DNA from: Lunularia cruciata
Taxonomy: Eukaryota; Streptophyta; Marchantiopsida; Lunulariales; Lunulariaceae
DNA length: 64,000 bases
Reading direction: 5' to 3'
NCBI GenBank assembly: GCA_948567375.1
Contig: OX419761.1
Coordinates: 33,544,501-33,608,500 of the forward strand
Part shown: one piece after another, positions 36,648 through 48,135 of the stretch
Numbering within the stretch: position 1 is the stretch's first letter
Layout of the letters: each line of letters starts with the position of its first letter
Notes under the pieces: generated by a model
Seen by the model: only the letters and a program-made list of their open reading frames with translations
Told to the model about the DNA's origin: nothing
Database searches by the model: none
Program-made: the position numbers and the translations under genes

Positions 36648-37286
36648 TACGAAGAGTCCAATAGCTCTGGACAACTGTTGTGGAAGATGTGGTATACATG
36701 GAGTCGCATGATATGGAACTTCACTCCAGAAGATCTAAGTTATGAAACGCTCCTTCTTTACAGTAGTTTGTTTGTAAATGATGTGAAGCAAGGCGAAACT
36801 GTTTTTAGAGAACAAGACTTCGCAAGTTTGGATGCAGTGAGCGTGAAATCAATATCGGGACATGACATGTCGTATCTCGTGTGGGAAGGTGTGTCATTAC
36901 AACTGCTCTCATCGATTACTCTTCATCCCAAGGACGTGCAGAAACAGTTTCAATACACGGTAACTTTACTTCGGGCTTTGAGGTTCTGACTTGGAATTTA
37001 AAGTTTAAAATTTAAAATGACTGCAATACTCAGCAAAGTCAAGCGACTATGTACAGTAGAGGTTAAATCTCGCCGTCGTTTACGAATCGCTTTTCCATGT
37101 ACAGTACACAGTAGGTGCAATCTTGGCGTCGTTTCTGATTGTGTCCTCTGAATTAGAAACGCAATCAACGGAATATTGACTTCTTTGTTCGCAACATCGA
37201 TCTACCTTTAGGTTGAGTGGCCATTTCGGCAGTACAGTTTAGCTCCACTGTGGTATCGTCGACGAGAAATTGTAGACATATGCTGA
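36648..37286 (+). CDS. Unrecognised candidate gene, C-terminal two exons
   Basis: An open stretch follows the acceptor ATATTCAG and runs 104 codons (36648-36959) to a donor GGTAACT. It reads coding-like: WYTWSRMIWNFTPEDLSY, FREQDFASLD, LHPKDVQKQFQYT. The next acceptor, CTACCTTTAG at about 37,211, opens a 24-codon stretch in the same phase (VEWPFRQYSLAPLWYRRREI) ending at a TGA at 37284-37286. No ATG or upstream exon was found, so the 5' part is missing or lies in exons I cannot see. No known domain is recognised. Another plus frame from an ATG at 37471 (WNTSRREKVELLRRKLE) may be a continuation or a separate gene. Confidence 0.33.
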
Positions 37287-38424
37287 TGCGTGTGTCAGCG
37301 TCTGTCCACAAGCCAAGACGGGTTCGGTCTCATGGCCCCCCAAAAGTAACGCTGTGTTAAGAGCGGTGGAACCGATATCGATCACGTGTCCCACTCTGTA
37401 CTGTGTAAGTACCGGGAACAGGAGTCCAAACAAACGAGCACCATGAATTGGATTCAACACCCTCTCAACAATGGGGCACACTCTATCTACTGCGAGTCTG
37501 CGACCGACTCTTGATTTGTACCCCTGGAATACATCTCGTAGGGAGAAGGTGGAACTGCTTCGCCGAAAACTTGAACTGAAAATTTATCCACACCAGACGT
37601 TGAGACGACGTGCCATTGACCATCCGGAAAGCTGGAGTGAACAAGGAATCTTGTTGCTGATGTCAGGTCCTGTGCATATCTCCTTTCCGAATTTTCTTAC
37701 GGTATTCGTATACCCTTAATCGACAAACTCAAAACAACAATGGTCCCAAAAGTCTTGAACACCAGAAGAAGACAATCACAAAAGGCACAAGACAACAAAC
37801 ATCATGAACCTGAAGGAGCGTCTTTCTTCTCATGCTACCTTGTAGCCGAAACAATCCACATCTCCGGTAGATAAAGCGACAACAGACACACAATCAATCC
37901 ACAAAGTTACGTCAATCTTTGGGGAATAAGGAGGCAATTAGAGTACGTACACAAGCAGTACGAGATTAACCAAGAGCTTGCTTAACCCACTGTGCACATG
38001 CAGATGGCGATAAACAAACAGGAAGCAAATGCATGACAGGACAGCGGCCGCCCTGCTCAGACCGGCAAGAAAAGGAAGAAGCGTACTACTACACATACTG
38101 TCGTGTCCAGCTTCAAGCTGTGACTGAATCCTTAGCCTCTGGGAAGAATGAGCTTTGGCACATGGGGGCCTACTCGTACGGATTGTGGACTTGTCTCTTA
38201 TTCATCATCTGACTCTGAGTTCGTTGATAAGAGCTGTACAAGGGAAGGGAGGTGGTTTGAGGTTGATCTTAGCGGATGAAGAGTCGGTAGCTTTATTCAG
38301 AAATGATACTTATTTCTGTAATTATATGGATAATATTGATTAGAGTTTTGTGATTTATGACTTATTACCTTTAATGCGAGTGGATCACAGTAGTACATAG
38401 TGATTCTAAATCGATGTTTAAATA
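37287..38424. other. Intergenic stretch with unassigned short frames
   Basis: It contains a plus frame 37471-37719 beginning with ATG (charged, RREKVELLRRKLE) and an overlapping minus frame 37239-37481. Neither is recognised, and one must be a shadow. The stretch 37.75-38.4 kb has nothing identifiable. Confidence 0.4.
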
Positions 38425-38588
38425 GGGAAAAAGGCGACCGTGTAGGAAAAATGAAGGATGGGAAGACCCCATCAAGCCGTACAAGAGAGAGACAAAAAAA
38501 GGTAACATGGGACTAATCCCCAATAGAGTCTATATGAGAAATCTGCCCTACTGCACCTAAGATATCCGAGCTATGCAAGTCATACGGT

Positions 38589-39050
38589 CTACACACAATT
38601 GGAGCATCCGAAGAAACATCTACCTAATGTGATTGCTCTCCTATGGATTGCACCAGCCACTGCACTCTGTAGAGCAATGGACACACGCTGTCTAAAATAT
38701 GCTACAAAGTATGCGAGTGAGAGTGGTACCCCCTGTCGCCTAACATGATAAGCTCTCGTGCACTCCCCTATAAATGTGTCAAACGCCGTGTCCATTGCTC
38801 CATATAACTCCAAGGCTAGAGGAACAAAGAGGTGACCTCGTTGCATGCTCCAATACTTGGAGATCTTGCGACCTGCTGCTGCACTCGCCGCCCATCCAAG
38901 GGGATGGGTAATCACTCCTTCCAAAATTGTATCCCGCGTAGGGTCCGTGACCACGACATCCGCTATTGTCACCTGATCATCTTGGACGAAGTATAAGTCT
39001 ACCCTGACACATGTCATCTGCAAAGCATACGAACGCTCCTTCCAAGCCAA
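38589..39050 (-). pseudogene. LINE C-terminal restriction-like endonuclease domain
   Basis: A 153-codon open part of the broken LINE polyprotein. It reads VRVDLYFVQDDQ, IADVVVTDPTRD, GVITHPLGWAASAA, GRKISKYW, then FVPLALELYGAMDTAFDTF and ECTRAYH. The VDLYF...ADVVV...K pattern fits the PD-(D/E)XK nuclease fold of R2-type elements, which nicks the target to prime reverse transcription. The FVPLALE.YG block is a hallmark of that region. The initial codons are bounded by a stop just upstream (39,067) in the same line. Paralogous to the frame at 2760-3077. Confidence 0.72.
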
Positions 39051-39483
39051 GTATTCACTCTCTCACGCCATAGCAAACACTATGTCTCTAATGGCATCAT
39101 GGGTAACTATCCTCTGTCCTCCAAAAGGACACCATGTCATGTGGACCGCCGCTGCATCTAGTGTAGAACCACACTCACAAGTGAGTAGTGAAGATGCAGA
39201 TGGGTGGACCAAACCTAGGCAAAACCTCATCACTGTAGAGAAAGTAGCCGATGCAAGTCAAAAAGCCCTAATGCACGATCGAGCTAGGATCCACGAGCCT
39301 GCATCCTTGCTAGAGGAAGAGCGTAGACGTGCTCTAGTAGCCTGAGGAATGGACGAGTCAACTAAGAGAGAATGTAGCATATGCTCACACTATCGCTCCA
39401 TCAAGGAAGATTGTAAACCTCTAGTCCAATCTAACGTTAGTGTAGCAAATGGTGGAAAACCCTCTTGTGCTCGTGAGGATAGA

Positions 39484-40575
39484 CTATCTCTCGTCTGCCG
39501 CAATAACAACTGGAGAGAAAAGGCTCCTCCCTCCACCTTTGTCACATAATCTCCAAAACCGGCCTATCAGCAACCACAAACAAGAGGAAAGTAGGAGTGT
39601 CAAGAGAGCCCAACTACCCAAAAATGCTTTAGGTGCCATCTCCTCCATAGAGAGCAAGCCAACCCCACCACATGAGATTGGTAGAGCCGTCTGTCTATGT
39701 GCTAAATCCCCTATCACACACTCAAAAGTCCCTGGTCCAATAATATCACCAAAGACTCCAATAATCCTCCTATTAAATGCTCTCAGACATGATAGGAAGG
39801 ATGGTGAGGGGGGAACTATACGGATAAGGTAGGATGGTTGATGAGCAATATTGGAAGAGAGTATACCAAATGCCACCTGTAGATCTCCTATTAATGGAAG
39901 GTCATCCACATGGAGAACATCCTCTGCAAGGGCAACATCCAAGAAGCGTGTGACAAAATCCTCTGATCCTACTAGCACTCCAAGAACACGAAGTCCATAT
40001 GTGGATGTGATACACACCTCTGGAAGCTCAAGGTGGGGAGGGATACCTAAAGGAGACCATGCCCTACACTTTGATACCTTGACTCTCAAGCCTACTAGAT
40101 GTAGCTTGGTAGTCAAGTAGTCAAAGGCCTGCTTAATCTGATCTACAGGGCCTACGATGTGTGTATCATCTGCCAAGGAGGGAAATACACAACCTGGCAT
40201 GGCCAAAGTAGTAGATAGGAGAGCTCTAAAGTGAACCATGGCAAATAAGGGCCCCCTTAAAGGATCTCCCTGACGTGTACCAACAGCTGACTCCAAGACA
40301 GTGACTCCCTCTTGTGAACCACCATACTGGTAGTAAAGGGAAGCATGAGAGCCATAAAAAGACCGCACAAAAGGAATGAGACTCGCCAAGGATCCACCAG
40401 CCTCCCTAAGCTCTCTAAAGATGGATGCATGTGAGATGCTATTAAAAGCGTTCTCAACATCCACCTGTAGGATGACCCACTCCGGATGGATATCTAGGAG
40501 TGCTCTAATGCCTAGAGATATAGCCTCACATCCTCCAATTGTAGCTACTCCAAACTGATGTGGACTAAGGTGCTG
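39484..40575 (-). pseudogene. LINE reverse transcriptase domain (copy A)
   Basis: The open part of the RT after the in-frame TGA at 40578-40576. It begins HQFGVATIGGCEA, then VDVENAFNSISHASIF (RT motif A, catalytic Asp), GTRQGDPLRGPLFA (motif B), PSLADDTHIVGP (motif C, ADD in place of the usual FADD/YADD, minus-strand codons at about 40,165-40,173) and LRVKVSKCRAWS (motif D). A thumb-like region follows to a stop at 39484. Motifs 0-1 lie upstream of the TGA and are better preserved in copy B (RGDIPMF, DTRGIRPI). Not a host gene. Confidence 0.85.
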
Positions 40576-41524
40576 TCAAAAGTGAGAACGATGTTGAAGG
40601 ACAATGGTACGACTGACCAAGCGCAAAAAGATGTCTCCAATAGCAATCGGTCTAATGCCTCTCGTGTCCTTTTCCATCATGAGAAGTCAACTAGCACCTA
40701 ACACCCGACTAATAGACATAGGAATGTCTCCTCTCGCTACTGCTGCAACCACCTGAAACAACTCTAGAAAAACCACTAGAAGGATCATCTACCTAGAAGT
40801 AATCTCTAAGGTTCTCATAAACCATCCCTAAAAAGCCTCTTGAGGAAAGGCGAGGGGTAGTGCACAATGCTTGTGCAAATAGCAACCTATCAAGACATAA
40901 AAGCTACTTAGGCTGATAATCTAAGACCTCTAGTGGTAGTCCTTCTACTGCTATTGGATGCAATGAGTGTAGGGAAGAGATGGTCTCATCAGTAGGACTC
41001 GCTATAGACAAAGAGTGTAGTGCTCGTGCTACTCTACTAAACTCTCCCGCCTAACCTAATGTCCTACATCGTCGTAATCAAGTGGAATCTATGGTATCCT
41101 GTGGCGATGCTTGTCTCCTAGATCGTGTATCCCTAACAGACTCCTCTTGAAAGGCTGCCCAATCCCCTGCTTGGAATCGACAAAAACTTGCCGCCACCTC
41201 TCTATGCCCCGCACGTCCTCCTCTAGCATAAAGAAGACACCATCGAAGGAGTAGGAGGAATAGGAACCATGCTAACTTGTCCAAGGGATCACGTGCCAAA
41301 CGATCCAGTGGTAGGCAAAAAGCTTGTCTAGCCTCATCATGGAGTGTGCGGGATAGCCTATGGAATAGACGTGAACATGGAAAAATAGTCTCAAATAACC
41401 CCAAAATGCAACCCGCCTGAGAAGCTAACCATTCCCACAACTCAATCAGTATCCTTGGAACAATCAGCGAAGGTATAGACGAAGCGTGAGTAATCCCAAG
41501 TGTCACTACTATTGATGTGGTCGC

Positions 41525-41680
41525 TCATCTCACGTGAGCATCCCAAGTGGTCCAATCATAGTCCTTGTGCATCCTTCCCACATGGGTCTTTACCTCTTGC
41601 ACGGTAAAGCGTCGATGACACACCGGGCATGGTGTATCTCGACCCGCTCTAGGCAACCCCACATGGGAAGGTGTAGCCAT
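41525..41680 (-). pseudogene. LINE N-terminal C2H2 zinc-finger segment
   Basis: From an ATG at 41680: a short leader, then CPVCHRRFTVQEVKTHVGRMH, a C-x2-C-x11-H-x4-H finger, then DYDWTTWDAHVR and a stop. In R2-like LINEs N-terminal fingers of this kind contact target DNA. The copy B counterpart at about 44.85-45.0 kb has lost the frame. After the stop the line continues open (41506-41078) into the region preceding RT. Confidence 0.7.
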
Positions 41681-41909
41681 GGCTAGCACAAGAATAGTGA
41701 TAGTAATACATGCTGCTCCTCTCCATATCTCCCCATATCTGCAAAACCACAACCCCTCACATCCCAACTCACAATCTCTCCAATCTCTCCAAACCCTAAA
41801 ATCTATCAACTCTCATAACTTTCAATTTCCATCTCCAAAATTTTCAAACTAAATTCCCATGGAACTTAATCATGAAAACCAAGAGATTGGAAATGTGAAA
41901 TGTGAAATG

Positions 41910-44900
41910 TGAAACTCACAAGTGAGTAATGAAGATGCAGATGGGTGGACCAAACCTTAAGAAAAACCTCATTGCTATAGAGAAAGTAGCTAGTGTGAGT
42001 TAGAATGCCCTAATGCATAGTCGAGCTAGGATCCAAGAGCTTGCATCCTCGCCGTAGCAAAAGCAAAGACATGCTCTAGTAGCCTGAGGAATGGACAAGT
42101 CAACTAAGAGAGAATGTAGCATATGCTCATACTATTCCTCCATCAGGGAAGACTATAAACATCTAGTCCAATCTGACAATAGTGAATCAAAAGATGGAAA
42201 GTCCTTTTTTGCCGATGGAGATAGACTATCTCTCGTCTACCGCAATAATATTTGGAGAGAAAAGGATCTCCCTTCCACCTCTATCACATAAGTCTCAAAA
42301 ATTTGCCTCTCAACAACCACAAACAAGATGAAAGTAGGGGTGCCAAGAGAGCCCAACTACCCAAAAATACTAGAAGTGAAGTCTCCTCCATTGATAACAA
42401 GCCAACTCCTTCACACAAGATTGGCAAGGTTGTCTGTCTTCATGCCAAAACTCCTCTCACATACTCAAATATCCTTGGTCCAATATATCATCAAAGACTT
42501 CCATAATCCTCCTATCAAAGGCTCTTAGATGGGATAGGAAGGACAATGTAATAGTCCAGGAACAAGAGAACTCTCCAAGAGAGATACAAGAGAGAAAACT
42601 CAAAGTTTCACACTCAATTTTTTGATGCCCCAAAGGAACACCTTCTCTTTATTATTTAGCAAAGAGGATCTCCCCATAGGAAGCTCAACCCTTGGATCAA
42701 ATATATGGATTGGTGACCTGTCTATGAGCTCTATCCTTGGATTAGTTGTTTGGATGGGTGACATGTTAGTCCTTGTCCTATCCAGTTGGTCAAACTGGTT
42801 TGACTAAAGGGAATCTTTAGGAAATCTTCTTGTAGGGAGCTCAAAATTGCATGGATGAGGTACCATTGGAAAGCTCTCAATGAGAAAAATCATAAGGGGA
42901 GAAGGAAAGCCTTTTTCTTCCTTAAGGGAAAACCATTTCCATTTTCAAGGCCTAACTCATCTGTTTAGGCCTCCAAAATTGGCTTTAAAATTTTCAAGCT
43001 ATTTTCAACTTCTGCACTATTAGTAGCAGTACTGTTTTGGTGACACTTTTGTCTAATCTACCTAACCCATTGTACACAACATCCTTCTAGATGTTACTAA
43101 CCCAATTTTCACTTCTAGATAATATGTCTAGCTACTTGTATTATAGATGAGGAAGGGAGAATTATGAGGATGAGGTAGGATGGTAGATGAACAATACTAG
43201 ATGAGGAGGAGAGTATACCAAATGCTACATGTATATCTTCTTATAACTTAAGTTCATCCACATGGAGAACACTTCTACAAGGGCAGTATTTATGAAGCAT
43301 GTGACAAAATCCTCCGATCCTACTAGCACTCCAAGAACATGTAGTCCATATGTAGATGTGATACACCCCTTTGGAAGCTCAAGGTGTGGAGGAATACCTA
43401 AAGGGGACCATTCCCTACATTTTGACACCTTGATTCTTAAGCCAACTAAATGTAGCTCGATAGTCAAGTGGTCAAAGGCATGCCTAATCTGATCTATAGG
43501 ACCCATGATGTATGTATCATATGCCAAGGAGGGAAATACACAACCTAGGGTAAAGTAGTAGATAGGAGAGCTCTAAAGTGAACCATGGCAAATAGGGGTC
43601 CCCTAAAGGATCTCCATGACATGTACCTATAATTGACTCCAAGATGGTGACTCCCTCTTGTGAACCACCGTGTTGGTAGTAAAGGGAAGTAGGAGAGCCA
43701 TAAAAAGACTGCACAAAAGGAATAAGAATTGCCAAGGATCCACCAGCCTCCCTAAGCTCTCTAGAGATAGATGCTTATGAAACACTATTAAAAGCATTCT
43801 CAACATCCACCTATAGGATGACCCACTCCCGATGAATATCTATGAGTGCCCTAATGCCTAGAGATATAGCCTCACATCCTCCAGGTGTAGCTACTCCAAA
43901 CTGATGTGTACTAAGGTGTTGTCAAAAGTGAGAACAATGTTGAAGGACAATGGTATGATTGACCAAGCACAAAAAGATTTTTCTAATAAAAATTGGTCTT
44001 ATGCCCCTAGTATCCTTCTCCATTACAAAAAGTTGACTATCACCTAACACCTGACTAACAAACATAGGAATGTCTCCTCTTGCTATGGCTATAACCACCT
44101 GAAAAAACTTAGTAAAACCACTAGAAGGATCATTTTCTTGATAGCAATCTCTAAGGTACTCATAAACCATCCATGACAAGCCTCTTAAGGAAAGGTGAGT
44201 GGAAGTGCACAATGCTTATGAAAAAACATATCAAGACATAAAGGTTACTCAGGCTAATAATCTAGGATCTCTAGTCATAGTCCATCTATTGTTATAAGAT
44301 GTAGTGAGCGTAAGGAAGAGATAGTCTCATCAATAGGACTTGCCATATACAAAGGACATAGTGCTTGTGCTATTCTACTAAACTCTCATGCCTGACCTAA
44401 TATCTTACACCATCGTAATCAAATGAACTTTGTAATATCCTATGGTGAAATCTATCTCCTAAAATTTGTAGCACTAACAGACTCCTCCTGAATGGCCATC
44501 CAATCCCCCGCTCAGAATTGACAAAATCATGCCATGCACGTCTCCTTCTAGCATAGTAAGATACCATCAAGGGAGTAAGAGGAATAGGAACCATGCTAAC
44601 TCATCCAAGGGATCACGTGCCAAACGATCAACTAGTAGGCAAAAAGCCTATCTAGCCTCATCATGGAGTGTGTGGAGTAGCCTATGGAAAAGACGTGGAG
44701 ATGGACAATTAGTCTCAAATAACCCCAAAATGCAACCCCCCTAAGAAGCTAACCACTCTCACGCCTTGATCGGTATCCTTGGAATGGTCAACAAAGGGAT
44801 AGAAGGAGTGTGCATAATCCCAAGTGTCATTATTGTCAATGTGGTTGCTCACGTGGGCATCCTAAGTAGTCCAATCATAGTCCTTGTGCATCCTTCCTAC

Positions 44901-45235
44901 ATGGGTCTTTATCCCTTGTGAGGTAAAGTGTCAATGACACACCGGGCATGGTGTATCTTGAGCTGCTCTAGGCGGCCACACATGGGGAGGTGTAGCCATG
45001 GCTAGCACAAGAATAACAATAGTAACACATGATACTCCTCTCCATATCTTGCCTACCTGCAAAACCTGATGTGAGGGGATCACAACCCCTCACATCCCAA
45101 ATCACATAAAAAAATAAAATCTCTCCAAACCCTAAAAACTATAAACTCTCATAACTTTCAAATTCCATCTCCAAAATTTTCAAACTAAATTTCCATGGAA
45201 CTTAATCATAAAAACTAAGAGATTAGAAGTGAGAA
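41910..45235 (-). mobile_element. Tandem partial duplicate of the LINE (copy B), interrupted by a solo LTR
   Basis: Collinear with 39,172-41,900 of copy A, base for base with many substitutions, including the 5' leader (CTCTCCAAACCCTAAAA, then CATAACTTTCAA). It lacks the last 740 or so bases of the LINE (endonuclease and tail). Subtracting the 599-bp LTR, the unit is about 2.73 kb in both copies, so this is a segmental tandem duplication and not an independent insertion. Open pieces: 43922-44212 (GFTKFFQVVIAIARGDIPMF, DTRGIRPIFI; RT motif region) and 43225-43527 (MGPIDQIRHAFDHL, LRIKVSKCREWSPLG). The in-frame TGA of copy A's RT is present here as well (43924-43922). Confidence 0.8.
42547..43145 (+). 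mobile_element. Solo LTR, family 1, inserted in LINE copy B
   Basis: Starts TGTAATAGTCCAGGAACAAG and ends CTTGTATTATA. It is homologous over its whole length to 54,039-54,812 and, in reverse complement, to 47,226-47,973. The family termini are TGTAAT...ATTACA, a TG...CA type with a short inverted repeat. Flanks are GACAA on the left and GATGA on the right, a possible degraded 5-bp target duplication (two transitions). Copy A lacks the insert at the same point, confirming both ends to within a few bases. No internal retroelement genes. Confidence 0.8.
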
Positions 45236-46719
45236 TTCTTGACCCATCACTCTCAATGTGTAATGATCACCCTATAAAACCAAAAAATCCATATAACTTT
45301 CTACTCAATTCTCCATAGTCTTCAATCTAGGTACCAACCAAAATGGAACCAAAATTGAAAAACAAACAGAATAGACTATTCACTCGAGTGTTATGTGCTA
45401 GAGAGCACTCAAAAAATATAGATCTTTCCCCTCACATCTCTCCCTCTACTCTTGCATCTCCACACTCTCTCAAGATACAAAGATAGAGGTAAAGGTTAGA
45501 GCAAAGGTAAAGGTAAGGAAAATTACAAAGGTAACAAAGAACTACAAAGGATTGCAATTTCTAATCATTTCTTTGGCCTATGGTTAAAATCGAATGCAAA
45601 AAGTAAAATTGGATAAGTGTGAACTTGAATTTATAGTCAAAATTTGTCACTCATTGGAAGAGTGATTGAGTAGTTGGTGAGCCATCATTCGTTACATAAG
45701 AATGACATCTTTGATGATTAGTTCTTCTCCACGCATGCAAAGCCTTTGCTAAATCCAAAATATCTCTCCTTGAAGGCAAATGGTCTTTAGCGACAATTGT
45801 CTACCCAAGTGGCGGTGTATTCAAATTGATGTACATCCTTAAGATGCAACAAGCTCTAGGCCACAAATATTTAGGTACAAAGGTGTTCAAGGGCATTTTC
45901 TTTAGAGGTGAAGATCTTATCACAAAATTTGCAATGCAAAAGCTAGTTTACTTTGATGTTAGAATGATAGTCTTGGTGGTTAGAGTTATATTAGTAGTTG
46001 CTTAGAGAATACTTAAAGGTGGTCAGATTTCATGTTAGTGCTACAAATCACACCACAGGAGCTATTGTCACTTGCTCTATCAACAAAGCCATTGGAGATC
46101 TAGGTTGAGCGGAGGGATATGACTTTGAAGTGCAACTCTAGAGAGTTCACTTCTTTAATGTTAACCTTTGAGCTCTTGGCTATGGTGGATAGTAGTCAAA
46201 GAGCATCACTTGGAGCTTCTTAGCTAGAGTAATGTGGCTTGATTATAATCAAAATTTGTTGTTGGAAAATCATTGAGTTGAGGATTAATTTCTGATTTGA
46301 GTGTGAAATTGATTTTATCAAAGAAGTGAATGTAAGGGGGAAATCAAGTGTAAAAATCAAGTGCATTGGTGATATCTCCAGGCTTGATGGGATCATTAAC
46401 ATCTATGATTGTTATTACTCAAAATTCTCCTTCATTTGGAAGGACCATGGGTGGAAGCCTACTTGAGTTGTTGTAGATTTGACAATGGGGCAAATGGTAT
46501 GCAAAAGTGCTCCCCAAATTTTTTGGAATTGAGTCAATTTGAGACAATATGTCTTTAATTTGAGCACATGGAGGTGAAATTAGCATCAATTTAGTGCAAA
46601 TTGAATCAATCAATGGGCAAAATTGGAGTTGGATTTGGGAACCCATCCTCTTGAATTAGGGATTTAGAGATCCCTATCCTCTCAATTTAGCCCAATTTTT
46701 GCATAGAATTTGGCGGTTA
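45236..46719. other. AT-rich spacer, no gene seen
   Basis: Only frames under 80 codons, no recognisable motif and no element ends. Confidence 0.5.
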
Positions 46720-48135
46720 GCCAATTTTGTTTGGAAAATTAGTAGAGATTGTCCAAATGTAGAGGTTGAGTTGGCAAAAATTTTCTAAAATTAGAGGTTG
46801 AGTTGGCAAAAGTTGTCTAAAGTTGGAGGTTGCTCAAGTATACCCAAATTTCCCTAATTGGTGCTTGAGTTGGTGAAAATTAACAAAATTTGAGAAGGGT
46901 TCAAATTGGCAAGAAGAATGCATCATTTGGTTGAATTTTAACATTTGGCGGAGGATTTGGCAATCAACCAATGGTAGTAGGTTTGGAAAATTAGCAAAGG
47001 TTGTAAAGATTTGGAGGCATAGTTAGCAAAAATTATCCAAAGGTAGAGGTTGCTTGAGTATGCTCAAATTGCCCTAGTTAGTGCTTGAGTTGGTGGAAGT
47101 TAGCTAGATTTGGAGAGGGTTTGAATTTGCAAGTAAAAAGGACTCATTTGGCTAAATTTTGGCATTTGGCAAGGATTTAACAATTAGCTAACTTTAATAG
47201 AGATCCAGCAAATTGGTAGAGGATTTTAATACCATTAGCTAGACATGTTATCTGGAAATTTGCTTGGTAATATTTAGAAGGATGTTATATATGATGGTCT
47301 AAGTAGATTAGATAGAGGTGTCACCAAAAGAGTACTTCCATTAATATGGTAGAGGTAAAAAACACCCTAAAAACTTCAAAGTCAAATTTGGAGGTCTAAA
47401 TGGATGAATTAGGCCTCAAAAGTGGGATAATGAGATTCTCATTGATGTATTGTTTTCTCTCCTTCTCCCTCTCCCACATTTCTCTTGGTCTAAATAGATG
47501 AATGAGGCCTCAAAAATGGAAAGATTGTTTCTTCTTTGAGGAAAAAGCATTGTCTTCTTTCCCTCTCCCACATTGTCTTGTCAAGAGCTTTCAAAGATAC
47601 CTCATCTATACTGTTTTGAGCTTCTTACAAGAAGATTTTCTAAAGATTCACTTTGGTCAAACTTGTATAACCAACCAAATAGGAAAATGATTGACATGTC
47701 ACCCATCCATACAACTAATCTAAAGGTGGAGCTTTTTGACATGTCACCAATCTATGCATCTGATCTAGGTGACATCCATACAACTAGTCTAAAGGTGGAG
47801 CTTGGTGATATGTCACCAATCCATGTACCTGATCCAAAGGTGGATCTCTCTTTGACAAGATCTTCCTTGCTATATAATAAGGTGCTCCTTTGGGTGCATC
47901 AAAGTATTGAGGGTTGAGACCTTGTGTTATCTTGTGTTTCTCTTAGGTGTTCTCTTGTCCTTAGAACATTACAAGGTTATCCAAATTTTGAGGTCAAGTT
48001 TGCAAAATTTTTCAAGAGTTAGAGGTTGCTTGAGTATGCACAAATTGCCCAAACTAATGCTTGAGTTGGTGGATGGTAGCTAGATTTGGAGAGGATTTGA
48101 ATTGGCAAGAAGAAAAGCCTCATTTGGCATTTAGA
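46720..48135. repeat. Tandem repeat of about 225 bp, three units, interrupted by an LTR
   Basis: Units at about 46,720-46,950, 46,960-47,180 and 47,985-48,135 share GAGGTTG(C/A)(T)(C/T)(G/A)AGT(A)T, CCCTA(A/G)TT(G/A)GTGCTTGAGTTGGTG, TTTGGAGAGG and CTCATTTGG blocks. A family 1 solo LTR lies between units two and three. Whether the unit is part of the gypsy element to the right or an older local repeat cannot be told. Confidence 0.7.
47226..47973 (-). mobile_element. Solo LTR, family 1 (minus strand)
   Basis: In reverse complement it starts TGTAATGTTCTAAGGACAAG and ends near CTAATGGTATTA. Homologous to the LTRs at 42.5 and 54.0 kb; longer than the first because of internal duplications (the CTAAAGGTGGAGCT and GACATGTCACC blocks occur more than once). 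Flanking AGGAT/AGGTT may be a degraded target duplication. Confidence 0.75.

Larger units (their letters stand above)
38425..41895 (-). mobile_element. Near-full LINE with R2-like architecture (copy A)
   Basis: Read on the minus strand, in order: a 5' leader; a C2H2 finger ORF from about 41,680; a linker region (41.5-41.1 kb) with the GDW block that precedes RT in such elements; reverse transcriptase (40.9-39.5 kb); a C-terminal zinc finger (39.25-39.1 kb; CECG, then H, C and H); a restriction-like endonuclease; and a conserved 3' tail. A single zinc finger before RT and a restriction-like endonuclease after it define the R2/HERO/NeSL type of early-branching LINEs, as opposed to the APE-endonuclease plant L1 elements. 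The coding line is broken by stops (for example TGA at 40578-40576) and frameshifts, so it is dead. No poly(A) tail is seen. Confidence 0.8.

Noticed and set aside
39449-39832. 127-codon plus-strand frame and neighbouring plus frames
   Set aside because: Antisense shadows of the LINE reverse transcriptase, which has all the RT motifs on the minus strand.
47573-47917. 114-codon frame with repeated DMSPIH motifs
   Set aside because: It lies entirely inside a solo LTR and reflects internal duplications of the LTR in a chance frame.
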